A stretch of DNA of 64,000 bases from Georgenia wutianyii (GTDB taxonomy: Bacteria; Actinomycetota; Actinomycetes; Actinomycetales; Actinomycetaceae): NCBI RefSeq assembly GCF_006349365.1, contig NZ_CP040899.1, positions 2,480,001 through 2,544,000 on the forward strand, given 5' to 3'. Position 1 is the first letter of the stretch, and each line of letters opens with the position of its first letter. Shown piece after piece: positions 26,208 to 34,806 of this stretch. The position numbers were made by a program, and so were the translations under genes. The notes under the pieces are model-generated. The model saw only the letters and a list, made by a program, of their open reading frames with translations. It was not told the origin of the DNA and searched no databases.

Positions 26208-27185
26208 TCAGGCGTTCGCGGGGGCGAGGGCCTCGGCCGCGGCGGCCTCCCCCTCGTTCGCGACGGCGAGGAACGCACGCTCGAGGGAGGCGTGGCTCGC
26301 CTCGAGGTTCGTCAGCGCCTCACCGGCGGTGTTCGCCCGCTCGAGGAGCGCGGCGAGGGTGACCTGCAGGTCGAGCGACTCGATCTCCACGAGCCCGGTG
26401 CGGCTGCGCCCGGCGGTGAGCAGGGCGGGCAGGCCGTGGAGCGTGCGCGGGTCGGCGAGGTCGCCGGCCGTGGTGCGGTAGCGGATCCGGGCGGGCTCAT
26501 CGGCGACGATCTCGGCGACCGTGCCGGTGCGGACGATCTCCCCGCGGTGCATGATCGCCAGCCGGTCGGCGAGCTCCTCGGCCTCCTCGAGGTAGTGCGT
26601 CGTGAGGACGACGGTCGTGCCGGCCTCGAGCAGGTTGCGCACGAGCTCCCACGCGGCCCGGCGGGACTGCGGGTCCAGGCCGGTGGTCGGCTCGTCGAGG
26701 AAGAGGATCTCCGGGCGGCCCATGACGGCCAGCGCGAGGTCGAGCCGGCGGCGCTCACCGCCGGACAGCGACTTCACCTGGACGCCGGCCCGGTGGCCGA
26801 GGTCGACGAGGTCGAGCGCGGCAGCGACGGGCATCGGGGAGCCGAGCGTCCCGTGCCACATCCGCGCGGTCTCCTCGGTGGTGAGGTCGGCGGGGAACCC
26901 GGCCTCCTGGAGCATGATCCCGGTGCGGGGCCGCACCAGGTGCCGGTCACGGTAGGGGTCCTCCCCCAGCACCCGGACGGTGCCGGCGCTCGCCGGGGCG
27001 ATGCCCTCGACGACCTCGAGCAGGGAGGTCTTGCCCGCGCCGTTCGTGCCGAGGAGCGCGAAGAGCTCCCCGCGGCGCACGGTGAGGTCCACGCCCCGCA
27101 CGGCGGTGAACGCGGAGGAGCCGGTGCCGTAGCGGCGCTGGACTCCCGAGACGGTGATGACGGAGCTGGTGTCGGTGGTGGTCAT
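26208..27185 (-). CDS. ABC exporter ATP-binding protein (module 1)
   Basis: A 325-residue ATPase of the drug/lipid exporter (CcmA/DrrA) class. Walker A is LGTNGAGKTS, the Q-loop is IMLQEAGF, the signature is LSGGERRRLD and Walker B is ILFLDEPTTGLD with the H-loop TTHYLEEAE. The C-terminal ~100 residues (IRYRTTAGDL to ERAFLAVANEGE) are the DrrA-type extension that usually contacts the permease. AAGGTGGAG precedes the ATG. First gene of the ATPase-permease-kinase-regulator operon. Confidence 0.93.
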   Translation of the reverse strand: MTTTDTSSVITVSGVQRRYGTGSSAFTAVRGVDLTVRRGELFALLGTNGAGKTSLLEVVEGIAPASAGTVRVLGEDPYRDRHLVRPRTGIMLQEAGFPADLTTEETARMWHGTLGSPMPVAAALDLVDLGHRAGVQVKSLSGGERRRLDLALAVMGRPEILFLDEPTTGLDPQSRRAAWELVRNLLEAGTTVVLTTHYLEEAEELADRLAIMHRGEIVRTGTVAEIVADEPARIRYRTTAGDLADPRTLHGLPALLTAGRSRTGLVEIESLDLQVTLAALLERANTAGEALTNLEASHASLERAFLAVANEGEAAAAEALAPANA

Positions 27186-27252
27186 GGCTCCACCTTCCCC
27201 CGCGTTCCGGGCGCCCGGCAGTGCAGGGTGTCATCGGCTCCGGTGGACGACA

Positions 27253-27290
27253 CACGGCCCGGCGATGACGTTTGTCATCGCCGGGCCGTG
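27253..27290 (-). terminator. murA terminator hairpin
   Basis: A perfect 17-bp stem (arm CACGGCCCGGCGATGAC, loop GTTT) 18 bases beyond the murA stop. Reading leftward it would separate murA from the ABC operon. Confidence 0.88.
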
Positions 27291-27307
27291 AGGTGCGCGC
27301 GTGGGGG

Positions 27308-28642
27308 TCAGCCGACGGGCTGGAGCTCCAGCGGCTTGACGTCCGCGCCGAGGGCGTGGAGCTTGCCCATGAAGTTCTCGTAGCCGCGGTAGATGATGTC
27401 GATCCCGCTCACCCGCGAGGTGCCCTCGGCGGTGAGCGCCGCGATGAGGTGGGAGAACCCGCCCCGCAGGTCCGGGACCTCGATGTCGGCGGCGGTCAGC
27501 GGCGTCGGGCCGGAGACGACGGCCGAGTGGTAGAAGTTCCGGTGCCCGAAGCGGCACGGCGAGCCGCCGAGGCACTCGCGGTAGACCTGGATCTGGGCGC
27601 CCATGCCACGCAGCGCGTCGGTGAACCCGAAGCGGTTCTCGTAGACCGTCTCGTGGACGATCGACAGCCCCTTGGCCTGGGTGAGCGCGACGACGAGCGG
27701 CTGCTGCCAGTCGGTCATGAACCCGGGGTGGACGTCGGTCTCCAGGACGATGGAGGACAGGTCGGCGCCGGAGTGCCAGAACCGGATGCCGTCGTCGCAC
27801 ACCTCGAAGTCGCCGCCGACCTTCCGGAAGGTGTTGAGGAAGGCCATCATCCCGTGCTGCTCCGCGCCGCGGACGAAGATGTCGCCGCGGGTGGCGAGCG
27901 CCGCGCAGGCCCACGAGCCGGCCTCGATGCGGTCCGCCAGCGCGGTGTAGCGCGCGCCGTGGAGGCGGTCGACGCCCTCGATGCGGATGACGCGGTCGGT
28001 GTCGACGGAGATGATCGCGCCCATGCGCTGGAGGAAGGCGATGAGCGCCATGATCTCCGGCTCGGTGGCGGCGTTGCTCAGCTCGGTCTTGCCCTTGGCG
28101 CGCACGGCGGTGAGCAGGAGCTGCTCGGTGGCGCCGACGCTCGGGTAGGGCAGGGCGACCTTGGCGCCGGTGAGCCCGCGCGGGGCGGTGATGTGGATGC
28201 CCTGGGGCCGCTTGTCGACGACGGCGCCGAACTCGCGCAGGATCGCGAGGTGGTAGTCGATGGGCCGGTCCCCGATCCGGCAGCCGCCGAGGTCGGGGAT
28301 GAACGCCTCGCCGAGACGGTGCAGCAGCGGTCCGCAGAAGAGGATCGGGATGCGGCTGGAGCCGGCGTGGGCGTCGATGTCGGCGACGTGCGCCGTCTCG
28401 ACGTCGCTCGGGTCCAGCCGGATGACCCCGGCGTCGTAGTCGTAGTCGACCTGGACGCCGTGCAGGCGGAGCAGGCCGGAGACGACCTCGACGTCCTTGA
28501 TCTGGGGGACGTTCGCCAGCTCGGACGCGGACTCGCCCAGCAACGCCGCGACCATGGCCTTGGAGACGAAGTTCTTCGCCCCCCGGACCGTGATGTCGCC
28601 CTTCAGCGGCGTCCCGCCGGTCACCTGCAGTACTGCGCTCAT
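27308..28642 (-). CDS. murA: UDP-N-acetylglucosamine 1-carboxyvinyltransferase
   Basis: First committed step of peptidoglycan synthesis: transfers enolpyruvate from PEP to UDP-GlcNAc. Of 444 residues, the N-terminus has KGDITVRGAKNFVSKAMVAALL with the catalytic Lys-Asn pair. GGCRIGDRPIDYH carries the active-site Cys that fosfomycin alkylates, so the enzyme is of the Cys (sensitive) type. DLRGGFSHLIAALTAEG is the C-terminal hinge motif. I prefer the ATG two codons after a GTG because GAGGTGGG precedes it. A leftward -10-like TATGCT lies at 28688-28693. Confidence 0.96.
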   Translation of the reverse strand: MSAVLQVTGGTPLKGDITVRGAKNFVSKAMVAALLGESASELANVPQIKDVEVVSGLLRLHGVQVDYDYDAGVIRLDPSDVETAHVADIDAHAGSSRIPILFCGPLLHRLGEAFIPDLGGCRIGDRPIDYHLAILREFGAVVDKRPQGIHITAPRGLTGAKVALPYPSVGATEQLLLTAVRAKGKTELSNAATEPEIMALIAFLQRMGAIISVDTDRVIRIEGVDRLHGARYTALADRIEAGSWACAALATRGDIFVRGAEQHGMMAFLNTFRKVGGDFEVCDDGIRFWHSGADLSSIVLETDVHPGFMTDWQQPLVVALTQAKGLSIVHETVYENRFGFTDALRGMGAQIQVYRECLGGSPCRFGHRNFYHSAVVSGPTPLTAADIEVPDLRGGFSHLIAALTAEGTSRVSGIDIIYRGYENFMGKLHALGADVKPLELQPVG

Positions 28643-28769
28643 ACCCACCTCATCGACCTACGTCGGACCCACGCGGCCCGACAACCCAGCATAGGCCGCC
28701 GATGTGAGGACGCCAGGAGTATGCGTGAAGGGTCGGTGAAGACGGCACGCAACCGCGTCCCCGCCCTGG

Positions 28770-28799
28770 TTGACACCCCCGCAAGACCGCTGCCACGAT
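28770..28799 (+). promoter_or_regulatory. Promoter of the GH32-lacI operon
   Basis: TTGACA at 28770 and CACGAT at 28794 with 18 bases between. The adjacent palindrome would overlap the transcription start. The same TTGACA-N18-CASGAT geometry occurs before the second lacI gene at 45570. Confidence 0.65.
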
Positions 28800-28801
28800 G
28801 T

Positions 28802-28819
28802 TGCCGAATCGATTCGGCA
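28802..28819. promoter_or_regulatory. LacI-family operator
   Basis: The perfect 18-bp palindrome TGCCGAATCGATTCGGCA, with the central CG typical of LacI-family sites, lies three bases after the -10 hexamer. It is the probable binding site of the regulator encoded downstream, giving repression at the promoter and autoregulation. Confidence 0.85.
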
Positions 28820-28906
28820 GCGGTGGAGGGTGCCGACGGTCACACCCGTCGAGGGCCGCGCGGGACCCCCACGGCCGGTCCGTACGGAGAAGGAGCAGCA
28901 CTCCCG

Positions 28907-29866
28907 ATGTCACTCGCCCTCCCCGACCGTTGGGTCTGGGACTTCTGGTTGGCCCGCGACGGCGCCGACGTCCACGTCTTCTACCTCCAGGCCCCCAAGT
29001 CGCTCGGCGACCCCGACCTGCGCCACCGCAACGCGACCGTCGGCCACGCGGTGAGCCGGGACCTGCGCGGCTGGACGGTGCTGCCGGACGCGCTCGGCCC
29101 CGGCGAGGGCGCGGACTTCGACTCCCTCGCGACGTGGACCGGCAGCGTCATGCGCCACGACGGCGTGTGGCACATGTTCTACACCGGCATCTCCACGGCG
29201 GAGGACGGCGCGGTCCAGCGCATCGGCCTGGCGACGTCCACCGACCTCATCACCTGGACCAAGCAGGGCGTGGTCCTCGAGGCGGACCCGCGGTGGTACG
29301 AGCGCCTCCACGACGGCTTCCGCGAGGAGGCGTGGCGCGACCCGTGGGTGTGGCACGAGCCGACGACCGGGCGCTTCCACATGCTCCTCACCGCCCGCGC
29401 GAACCACGGCCCGCTCGACGGGCGCGGCGTCGTCGGCCACGCGGTCTCCGACGACCTGCGCACCTGGGAGGCGCTGCCCCCGGTCTCCGAGCCCGGCGAG
29501 TTCCTCCACCTCGAGGTCCCCCAGCTGCTCCACCTCGGCGGGGCGTGGCGCGTCGCGTTCTGCCTCACCGCGGGCGACCACAGCGCCGCCCGACGCGGAC
29601 GGCCCGGCTTCGCCGCCGAGGGCGGCACCCACATCCTCACCGGCCCCGGACCGCTCGGCCCCTTCCACCTCGACGACGGTCCCTTCCTCCTCGGCGACCC
29701 CGACGCGAGCCTGTACGCGGGACGCTTCGTCGAGCACGACGGCGCCTGGTTCCTCCTCGCGTGGGAGAACGTCGACGCCGACGGCGCGTTCGGCGGGCGC
29801 ATCAGCAACCCGATGCCGGTGGTCGTCCGTGACGACGGGAGCATCGAGGTCCTCCGGCCCGCCTAG
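28907..29866 (+). CDS. GH32/GH43-like beta-propeller glycosidase
   Basis: A 319-residue five-bladed beta-propeller hydrolase, without a signal peptide. Blade motifs are WDFWLARDGADVHVFYLQ, the repeating WHMFYTG and FHMLLTAR strands, AWRDPWVWHEP (the RDP motif of GH32/GH68) and HLEVPQLLHLGG, whose Glu fits the acid/base position. The usual WMNDPNG nucleophile motif is replaced by WVWDFW, where Asp may serve. It could release fructose or arabinose from small oligosaccharides; which sugar cannot be decided. AAGGAG lies 12 bases before the ATG. It is cotranscribed with its LacI regulator. Confidence 0.78.
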   Translation: MSLALPDRWVWDFWLARDGADVHVFYLQAPKSLGDPDLRHRNATVGHAVSRDLRGWTVLPDALGPGEGADFDSLATWTGSVMRHDGVWHMFYTGISTAEDGAVQRIGLATSTDLITWTKQGVVLEADPRWYERLHDGFREEAWRDPWVWHEPTTGRFHMLLTARANHGPLDGRGVVGHAVSDDLRTWEALPPVSEPGEFLHLEVPQLLHLGGAWRVAFCLTAGDHSAARRGRPGFAAEGGTHILTGPGPLGPFHLDDGPFLLGDPDASLYAGRFVEHDGAWFLLAWENVDADGAFGGRISNPMPVVVRDDGSIEVLRPA

Positions 29867-29891
29867 GTCGGGGCGAGAAAGGAGGTCGGTG

Positions 29892-30911
29892 GTGACGAGG
29901 AGGCCACGCATCCGCGACGTCGCCGAGCTCGCCGGGGTGGCGCCGTCGACGGTGTCCGTCGTGCTCAACGACACGGCCGGGGCACGGGTGGCGGGCAGCA
30001 CCCGCGACCGGGTGCGCGCCGCCGCGGCCGAGCTGGGCTACGTGCCCAACTCCTTCGCCCGTGGGCTGCGCACCCGGCGCTCGGGGACCCTCGCGTTCAT
30101 CGGCGACGTCATCGCCACCACCCCCTACGCCGGCGAGCTCATCCAGGGCGCGCAGGAGGCGGCGTGGGAGGCGGGCTACCTCCTCATGCTCGTCAACACC
30201 GGCGGGGACGCCCAGCTGGAGGAGCGTGCCGTGCGGGCGCTGCGCCGCCAGCAGGTCGAGGGCGCGCTCTACGCGACGATGTACCACCGCGCCGTCACGC
30301 TGCCCGAGGTGCTCGACGGGCTGCCCACCGTGCTGCTCGACGCGCGCCCGGTGAGCGGGACGGCGACGTTCGTCGTTCCCGACGAGCAGGCCGGCGCCGA
30401 GGACGCGGTCGAGGAGCTCGTGCGCCTGGGGCACCGGCGGATCGCCTTCGTCCGCGACCTGCACGACGGCCCTGCCGTCGACCGCCGGCAGCGCGGCTAC
30501 GAGTCGCGCCTCGCGGCCCACGGGCTGGAGCTCGACGAGCGGCTCGTCGTGCGCGAGCGGTCGGACTCCGCGGGTGGTGAGCGGGCGGCCGCCGTCCTGC
30601 TCGACGCCCCCGACCCGCCGACGGCGGTCTTCACGTTCAACGACCAGATGGCGATCGGCGTCTACCGGGCGGCCGCCGCCCGGGGCGTGCGGATCCCCCA
30701 GGACCTGTCGGTCATCGGCTTCGACGACCTCTACGTCGTCTCCAGCGAGCTCACCCCGGGGCTCACGACGATGGCGCTGCCGCACCGGGAGATGGGCCGC
30801 CTCGCGGCCCGGGCCCTCATCGCCGAGCTCGACGGCGGGGAGCCGACCGGGGAGCAGCTCGTCCCCTGTCCCCTCGTCCGCCGCGGCTCGGCGGCCCCAC
30901 CCCACCCCTGA
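29892..30911 (+). CDS. LacI-family transcriptional regulator of the GH32-like gene
   Basis: A 339-residue repressor. The N-terminal helix-turn-helix is IRDVAELAGVAPSTVSVVLN, the hinge helix is YVPNSFARGLRT, and a periplasmic-binding-protein-like sugar domain follows with FTFNDQMAIGVYRAA and LSVIGFDDLYV. AAAGGAGG six bases before the second of two adjacent GTG codons fixes the start. Lies 25 bases after the GH32-like gene. It probably binds the palindrome upstream of that gene, with the hydrolase product or substrate as inducer. Confidence 0.93.
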   Translation: MTRRPRIRDVAELAGVAPSTVSVVLNDTAGARVAGSTRDRVRAAAAELGYVPNSFARGLRTRRSGTLAFIGDVIATTPYAGELIQGAQEAAWEAGYLLMLVNTGGDAQLEERAVRALRRQQVEGALYATMYHRAVTLPEVLDGLPTVLLDARPVSGTATFVVPDEQAGAEDAVEELVRLGHRRIAFVRDLHDGPAVDRRQRGYESRLAAHGLELDERLVVRERSDSAGGERAAAVLLDAPDPPTAVFTFNDQMAIGVYRAAAARGVRIPQDLSVIGFDDLYVVSSELTPGLTTMALPHREMGRLAARALIAELDGGEPTGEQLVPCPLVRRGSAAPPHP

Positions 30912-30917
30912 CCCCAC

Positions 30918-31095
30918 CCGCCGACCGCCGGATCCCGCGCGCTCCCCATCCCCCAACCCCCCATCCCGCCGAGCGCTGGATCCTGCACCGGGCAGGATCC
31001 AGCTCTCGGCGGGGACGACGTGGGTGAGGATGGCGCGGGCGCGGGCACGCCGAACCCCCTTCCTCCGGGCTGGTGCAGGATCCAGCGCTCGGCGG
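30918..31095. repeat. Family C palindromes (21-bp CCGCCGAGCGCTGGATCCTGC)
   Basis: Four copies of a 21-base motif lie between convergent lacI and leuD: direct at 30918 (18 of 21 match) and 30966, inverted at 30992 (one mismatch) and 31075 (exact complement). The middle two form a 21-bp hairpin with a 5-base loop. Outer copies can form alternative, larger hairpins. A bidirectional terminator is the likely role of the central stem. Confidence 0.85.
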
Positions 31096-31112
31096 AAGGG
31101 GGTCGGGTCGGG

Positions 31113-31787
31113 TCAGCGGAGGGGTGCCTGCTCGTGGGCGGGGACGCCCTCCTCGACGGAGCGGGCGGCCTTGATCTCCACCGGCGGCAGGTGCTTGGCC
31201 GGGAGGGTCCTCGGCCGCCAGGCAGCGCGCTCCTGCTCGAAGGCGGTGATGTCCTCCTCGTGCTGGAGGGTGAGGCCGATGTCGTCCAGGCCCTCCATGA
31301 GGCGCCAGCGGGTGTAGTCGTCGATCTCGAACTGCGCGACGACCGACCCGCAGGTCACGGTGCGCGAGACGAGGTCGACGGTCACCTCGGTGCCCGGCTC
31401 GGTCTCCAGGACCTTCCAGATCTGCTCGACGTCCTCCTGGGCGAGCACGCCGGCCACGAGGCCCTGCTTGCCCGAGTTGCCACGGAAGATGTCGGCGAAC
31501 CGGGAGGCGAGGACGGCCTTGAAGCCGTAGTCCTTCAGCGCCCACACGGCGTGCTCACGGGAGGAGCCGGTGCCGAAGTCCGGGCCGGCGACGAGCACCG
31601 AGCCGCTGCGGTAGGCGTCCTGGTTGAGGACGAACTCGGGGTCGCCCCGCCACGCGGCGAACAGGGCGTCCTCGAACCCGGTGCGGGTCACGCGCTTGAG
31701 GTAGACCGCCGGGATGATCTGGTCGGTGTCGACGTTGCTGCGGCGCAGGGGGACGCCGACGCCGGTGTGCTGGGTGAACTTCTCCAT
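31113..31787 (-). CDS. leuD: 3-isopropylmalate dehydratase small subunit
   Basis: Small subunit of isopropylmalate isomerase, converting 2- to 3-isopropylmalate in leucine synthesis as a LeuCD heterodimer. The 224 residues include [30 protein letters not shown] (the substrate-recognition loop) and [15 protein letters not shown]. The C-terminal ~25 residues ([17 protein letters not shown]) exceed the core fold, as in other actinobacteria. GGAG lies nine bases before the ATG. It follows leuC by 21 bases in one operon. Confidence 0.97.
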   Translation of the reverse strand: MEKFTQHTGVGVPLRRSNVDTDQIIPAVYLKRVTRTGFEDALFAAWRGDPEFVLNQDAYRSGSVLVAGPDFGTGSSREHAVWALKDYGFKAVLASRFADIFRGNSGKQGLVAGVLAQEDVEQIWKVLETEPGTEVTVDLVSRTVTCGSVVAQFEIDDYTRWRLMEGLDDIGLTLQHEEDITAFEQERAAWRPRTLPAKHLPPVEIKAARSVEEGVPAHEQAPLR

Positions 31788-31808
31788 GGTGATGTACTCC
31801 GGCGTTTC

Positions 31809-33236
31809 TCAGGCGTTGACGAGCTCGCGGGCGGGCTCGAGGTCGGCGGGCGAGGACAGGGTCCCCCGGATGGCGGTCGCGGCGGCGACGAGCGGGGAGA
31901 CGAGGTGCGTGCGCCCGCCCTTGCCCTGCCGGCCCTCGAAGTTGCGGTTGGACGTCGAGGCGGCCCGCTCCCCCGGCTTGAGCTGGTCGGGGTTCATGCC
32001 CAGGCACATGGAGCACCCGGCGTTGCGCCACTCGGCACCGAAGTCGAGGAAGACCTTGTCCAGCCCCTCGGCCTCGGCCTGGAGGCGGACGCGGGCCGAG
32101 CCCGGGACGACGAGGACGCGGACGTCGTCGTGCTTCCTGCGGCCCTTGATGACGTCGACGACGGCGCGCAGGTCCTCGATCCGCCCGTTCGTGCACGAGC
32201 CGATGAAGACGGTGTCGACGGGGATGTCGCGCAGCGGGGTGCCGGGCTGCAGGCCCATGTACTCCAGGGCGCGCTCGGCGGCGACGCGGTCCGCCTCGTC
32301 GGCGATGGCTGCCGGGTCGGGGACGCTGGCGGACAGCGGCAGGCCCTGGCCGGGGTTGGTGCCCCACGTGACGAAGGGCTCGAGGTCGGCCGCGTCGAGG
32401 GTGACCTCGGTGTCGAAGACGGCGTCGTCGTCGCTGCGCAGGGTCCGCCAGTACTCGACGGCGGCGTCCCAGTCGGCGCCCTCGGGCGCGTGGGGACGGC
32501 CCTTGAGGTAGGCGAAGGTCGTCTCGTCGGGGGCGATCATGCCGGCGCGGGCGCCCGCCTCGATGGACATGTTGCAGATGGTCATCCGCGCCTCCATCGA
32601 CAGGGAGCGGATGGCCTCGCCGCGGTACTCCAGGACGTAGCCCTGGCCGCCGCCGGTGCCGATCTTGGCGATGATCGCGAGGATGATGTCCTTGGCGGTC
32701 GTGCCCTCGGGCAGCGTGCCGTCGACGTTGATCGCCATCGTCTTGAACGGCTGGAGCGGCAGGGTCTGGGTCGCGAGGACGTGCTCGACCTCGCTCGTGC
32801 CGATGCCGAAGGCGAGCGCGCCGAACGCGCCGTGGGTGCTCGTGTGGGAGTCACCGCACACGACGGTGAGGCCGGGCATCGTCAGCCCGAGCTGCGGCCC
32901 GACGACGTGGACGATGCCCTGGTCGGCGTCGCCCAGGGAGTGGATCCGGACGCCGAACTCCGCCGCGTTGCGGCGCAGGGTCTCGATCTGCGTGCGGCTC
33001 GTGCGGTCCGCGATGGGCAGGTCGATGTCGAGCGTCGGGGTGTTGTGGTCCTCGGTCGCTATCGTGAGGTCCGGTCGGCGCACCTGACGCCCCGCCAGCC
33101 GCAGGCCCTCGAACGCCTGGGGGCTGGTCACCTCGTGGACGAGGTGAAGGTCGATGTAGAGGAGGTCGGGAGCCCCGTCACTGCCTTCGCGCACGACGTG
33201 CGCGTCCCACACCTTCTCCGCCAGGGTGCCGCTCAT
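31809..33236 (-). CDS. leuC: 3-isopropylmalate dehydratase large subunit
   Basis: Iron-sulfur subunit of isopropylmalate isomerase, 475 residues. The [4Fe-4S] ligands are the Cys in FIGSCTNGR and the two in [37 protein letters not shown] and [17 protein letters not shown] are the standard aconitase-superfamily blocks. GAGGTGGAAC precedes the ATG. Divergent from the IclR-type gene; their shared 106-base region holds a palindrome likely bound by that regulator. Confidence 0.97.
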   Translation of the reverse strand: MSGTLAEKVWDAHVVREGSDGAPDLLYIDLHLVHEVTSPQAFEGLRLAGRQVRRPDLTIATEDHNTPTLDIDLPIADRTSRTQIETLRRNAAEFGVRIHSLGDADQGIVHVVGPQLGLTMPGLTVVCGDSHTSTHGAFGALAFGIGTSEVEHVLATQTLPLQPFKTMAINVDGTLPEGTTAKDIILAIIAKIGTGGGQGYVLEYRGEAIRSLSMEARMTICNMSIEAGARAGMIAPDETTFAYLKGRPHAPEGADWDAAVEYWRTLRSDDDAVFDTEVTLDAADLEPFVTWGTNPGQGLPLSASVPDPAAIADEADRVAAERALEYMGLQPGTPLRDIPVDTVFIGSCTNGRIEDLRAVVDVIKGRRKHDDVRVLVVPGSARVRLQAEAEGLDKVFLDFGAEWRNAGCSMCLGMNPDQLKPGERAASTSNRNFEGRQGKGGRTHLVSPLVAAATAIRGTLSSPADLEPARELVNA

Positions 33237-33307
33237 GTTCCACCTCTCGGTGCGGCGGTAGCCGCGTCCGTCTCGTCGTGATCTACGGCCTTGTCGGCCG
33301 GTTGGGC

Positions 33308-33336
33308 TTGCATCTCATCCACTGAGATGCCAATAT
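33308..33336. promoter_or_regulatory. ndgR/leuC divergent control region
   Basis: The inverted repeat GCATCTCA-N5-TGAGATGC (33310-33330) sits inside a rightward promoter, TTGCAT at 33308 and CAATAT at 33331 with 17 bases between. Such a site between an IclR-type leucine regulator and leuCD is the expected NdgR/LtbR operator; binding would block its own promoter and probably regulate leuC. Confidence 0.7.
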
Positions 33337-33342
33337 CGCCAC

Positions 33343-34074
33343 ATGGACAACTCTAGCGGAGTCGGCGTCCTTGACAAGGCCGCCACGGTTCTGGGAGCCC
33401 TCGAGGCAGGCCCCGCCACACTCGCGCAGCTCGTCGCTGCCACCCATCTGGCCCGTCCCACCGCCCATCGGCTGGCCGTCGCCCTCGAGTTCCACCGCTT
33501 CGTCGCGAGGGACATGCAGGGCCGGTTCATCCTCGGGCCGCGACTGAACGAGCTCGCCTCGGCCGCCGGCGAGGACCGTCTCCTCGCGGCCGCAGGCCCC
33601 GTGCTCACCGCGGTCCGCGACCACACCGGGGAGTCGGTACAGCTCTACCGGCGCCAGGGCGACCAGCGCATCTGCGTCGCCGCCGCCGAGCGGCAGATGG
33701 GCCTGCGCGACTCGATCCCGGTGGGCGCAACGCTCACCATGCTCGCCGGCTCCGCGGCGCAGGTGCTCCTCGCCTGGGAGGAGCCCGACCGCCTCCACCG
33801 CGGCCTGCAGGGTGCGACCTTCACCGCGACCGTCCTCTCCGGCGTCCGCCGGCGCGGCTGGGCGCAGTCGGTCGGCGAGCGCGAGCCGGGCGTCGCCTCG
33901 GTCTCGGCGCCGGTGCGCGGCCCGTCCGGGCGCGTGCTCGCCGCCGTCTCGGTCTCCGGACCGATCGAGCGGATGGGCCGCCAGCCGGGCCGGCTGCACG
34001 CCGGGGCCGTCGTCTCCGCGGCGAACCGCCTCACCGAGGTGCTGCGCCGCACCGAGGACACCCACGAGGGCTGA
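33343..34074 (+). CDS. ndgR: IclR-family regulator of leucine biosynthesis (NdgR/LtbR type)
   Basis: A 243-residue regulator. The N-terminal winged helix contains LAQLVAATHLARPTAHRLAVALE; the C-terminal IclR effector domain has LYRRQGDQRICVAAAERQMGLRDSIPVGATLTML. It lies divergent from leuCD, the conserved position of NdgR/LtbR/AreB, which represses leuCD in response to amino-acid supply. The ATG is close to the likely start site of the transcript, so the leader is short. Its 3' end runs into a family B palindrome. Confidence 0.9.
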   Translation: MDNSSGVGVLDKAATVLGALEAGPATLAQLVAATHLARPTAHRLAVALEFHRFVARDMQGRFILGPRLNELASAAGEDRLLAAAGPVLTAVRDHTGESVQLYRRQGDQRICVAAAERQMGLRDSIPVGATLTMLAGSAAQVLLAWEEPDRLHRGLQGATFTATVLSGVRRRGWAQSVGEREPGVASVSAPVRGPSGRVLAAVSVSGPIERMGRQPGRLHAGAVVSAANRLTEVLRRTEDTHEG

Positions 34075-34085
34075 CCCCGATCTAC

Positions 34086-34155
34086 GCGAGCGCGGGTGAA
34101 ACTGCCGAGCGCGGGTGGCGCCCCACCCGCGCTCGGCAGCATCACCCGCGCTCGC
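34086..34155. repeat. Family B palindrome, 33-bp arms
   Basis: Arms at 34086-34118 and 34123-34155 pair at 31 of 33 positions around a CGCC loop. Each arm holds two copies of CGAGCGCGGGTG spaced 19 bases, so the structure is two direct then two inverted units. It lies between convergent ndgR and the GrpB gene and supplies the stop codon and last residues of the latter. Confidence 0.9.
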
Positions 34156-34651
34156 TGCTGCCATCAGACGCGAGGAGGTCGGCGACGACGCCAGACTTCG
34201 CCTGCGTGTACTCGTCCCACCCGTGCGCGGAGCTGGCGGCGCGCTCCTTGACGGCGAGGTAGGCGCGGCGGGCCCCCGCGTCCTCGCGCAGCAGGTCGCG
34301 GAAGGCGACCCGCCTGTCCCAGGCGCGCCCGCCGTGCTCGACGACGTGGACCACCACCTCCCGCCGGGCGCGGCTCGAGGAGCTGAGCCAGCAGTGGTGG
34401 TCGCGCTGCCCCTCGAGGTCGAACCCCGCCGCGACCAGCCGCCGGGCCGTGGGCACGACGTCGGGCGCGGCGACACCGACGAGGACGTCGACGACGTCCT
34501 TCGCCGGGAGACCTGGCACGGCGGTGGAACCCATGTGCTCCACGTGCGCCTCCGGTACCAGCGCCTCGAGACGTGCGGCCACTGCGGCGAACCGCCGGCC
34601 CCACTCCTCGAACCGGCTCGGCACCAGCGTGACGCTCTCCCCGGGCTGCAT
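34142..34651 (-). CDS. GrpB-family (UPF0157) nucleotidyltransferase-like protein
   Basis: A 169-residue protein of the GrpB family, with the nucleotidyltransferase-like core HMGSTAVPGLPAKDVVDVLV. Some members are fused to CoaE kinases; this one stands alone. Biochemical function is unknown. WDRRVAFRDLLREDAGARRAY is the conserved C-terminal half. GGAGG lies eight bases before the ATG. The final residues (SSERG) and stop are encoded by the right arm of a palindrome, suggesting the element moved into or grew at the gene end. Confidence 0.82.
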   Translation of the reverse strand: MQPGESVTLVPSRFEEWGRRFAAVAARLEALVPEAHVEHMGSTAVPGLPAKDVVDVLVGVAAPDVVPTARRLVAAGFDLEGQRDHHCWLSSSSRARREVVVHVVEHGGRAWDRRVAFRDLLREDAGARRAYLAVKERAASSAHGWDEYTQAKSGVVADLLASDGSSERG

Positions 34652-34680
34652 CGCCCGATCCTCCCACCGCCGCCGTGCCT

Positions 34681-34748
34681 CGAGTGCGGGTGATCGTCGC
34701 GAGTGCGGGCGACGCCGTACCCGCGGTCGCCACGATGACCCGCGCTCG
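34681..34748. repeat. Family B palindrome, degenerate copy
   Basis: Two direct copies of CGAGTGCGGGYGA spaced 19 bases face two inverted copies (CCACGATGACCCGCGCTCG end). About 24 of 31 arm positions pair. Unlike the others, it lies between divergent genes. Confidence 0.65.
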
Positions 34749-34806
34749 CGTCTGCGAGGACCGGAAACCGCCCACGGTGGCGGCCGCGGTCTGGAACGCT
34801 GCCGTT

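Noticed and set aside
34086..34155. Insertion-sequence terminal inverted repeats
   Set aside because: The arms are only four bases apart with no transposase and no target-site duplication; a terminator-like hairpin fits better.
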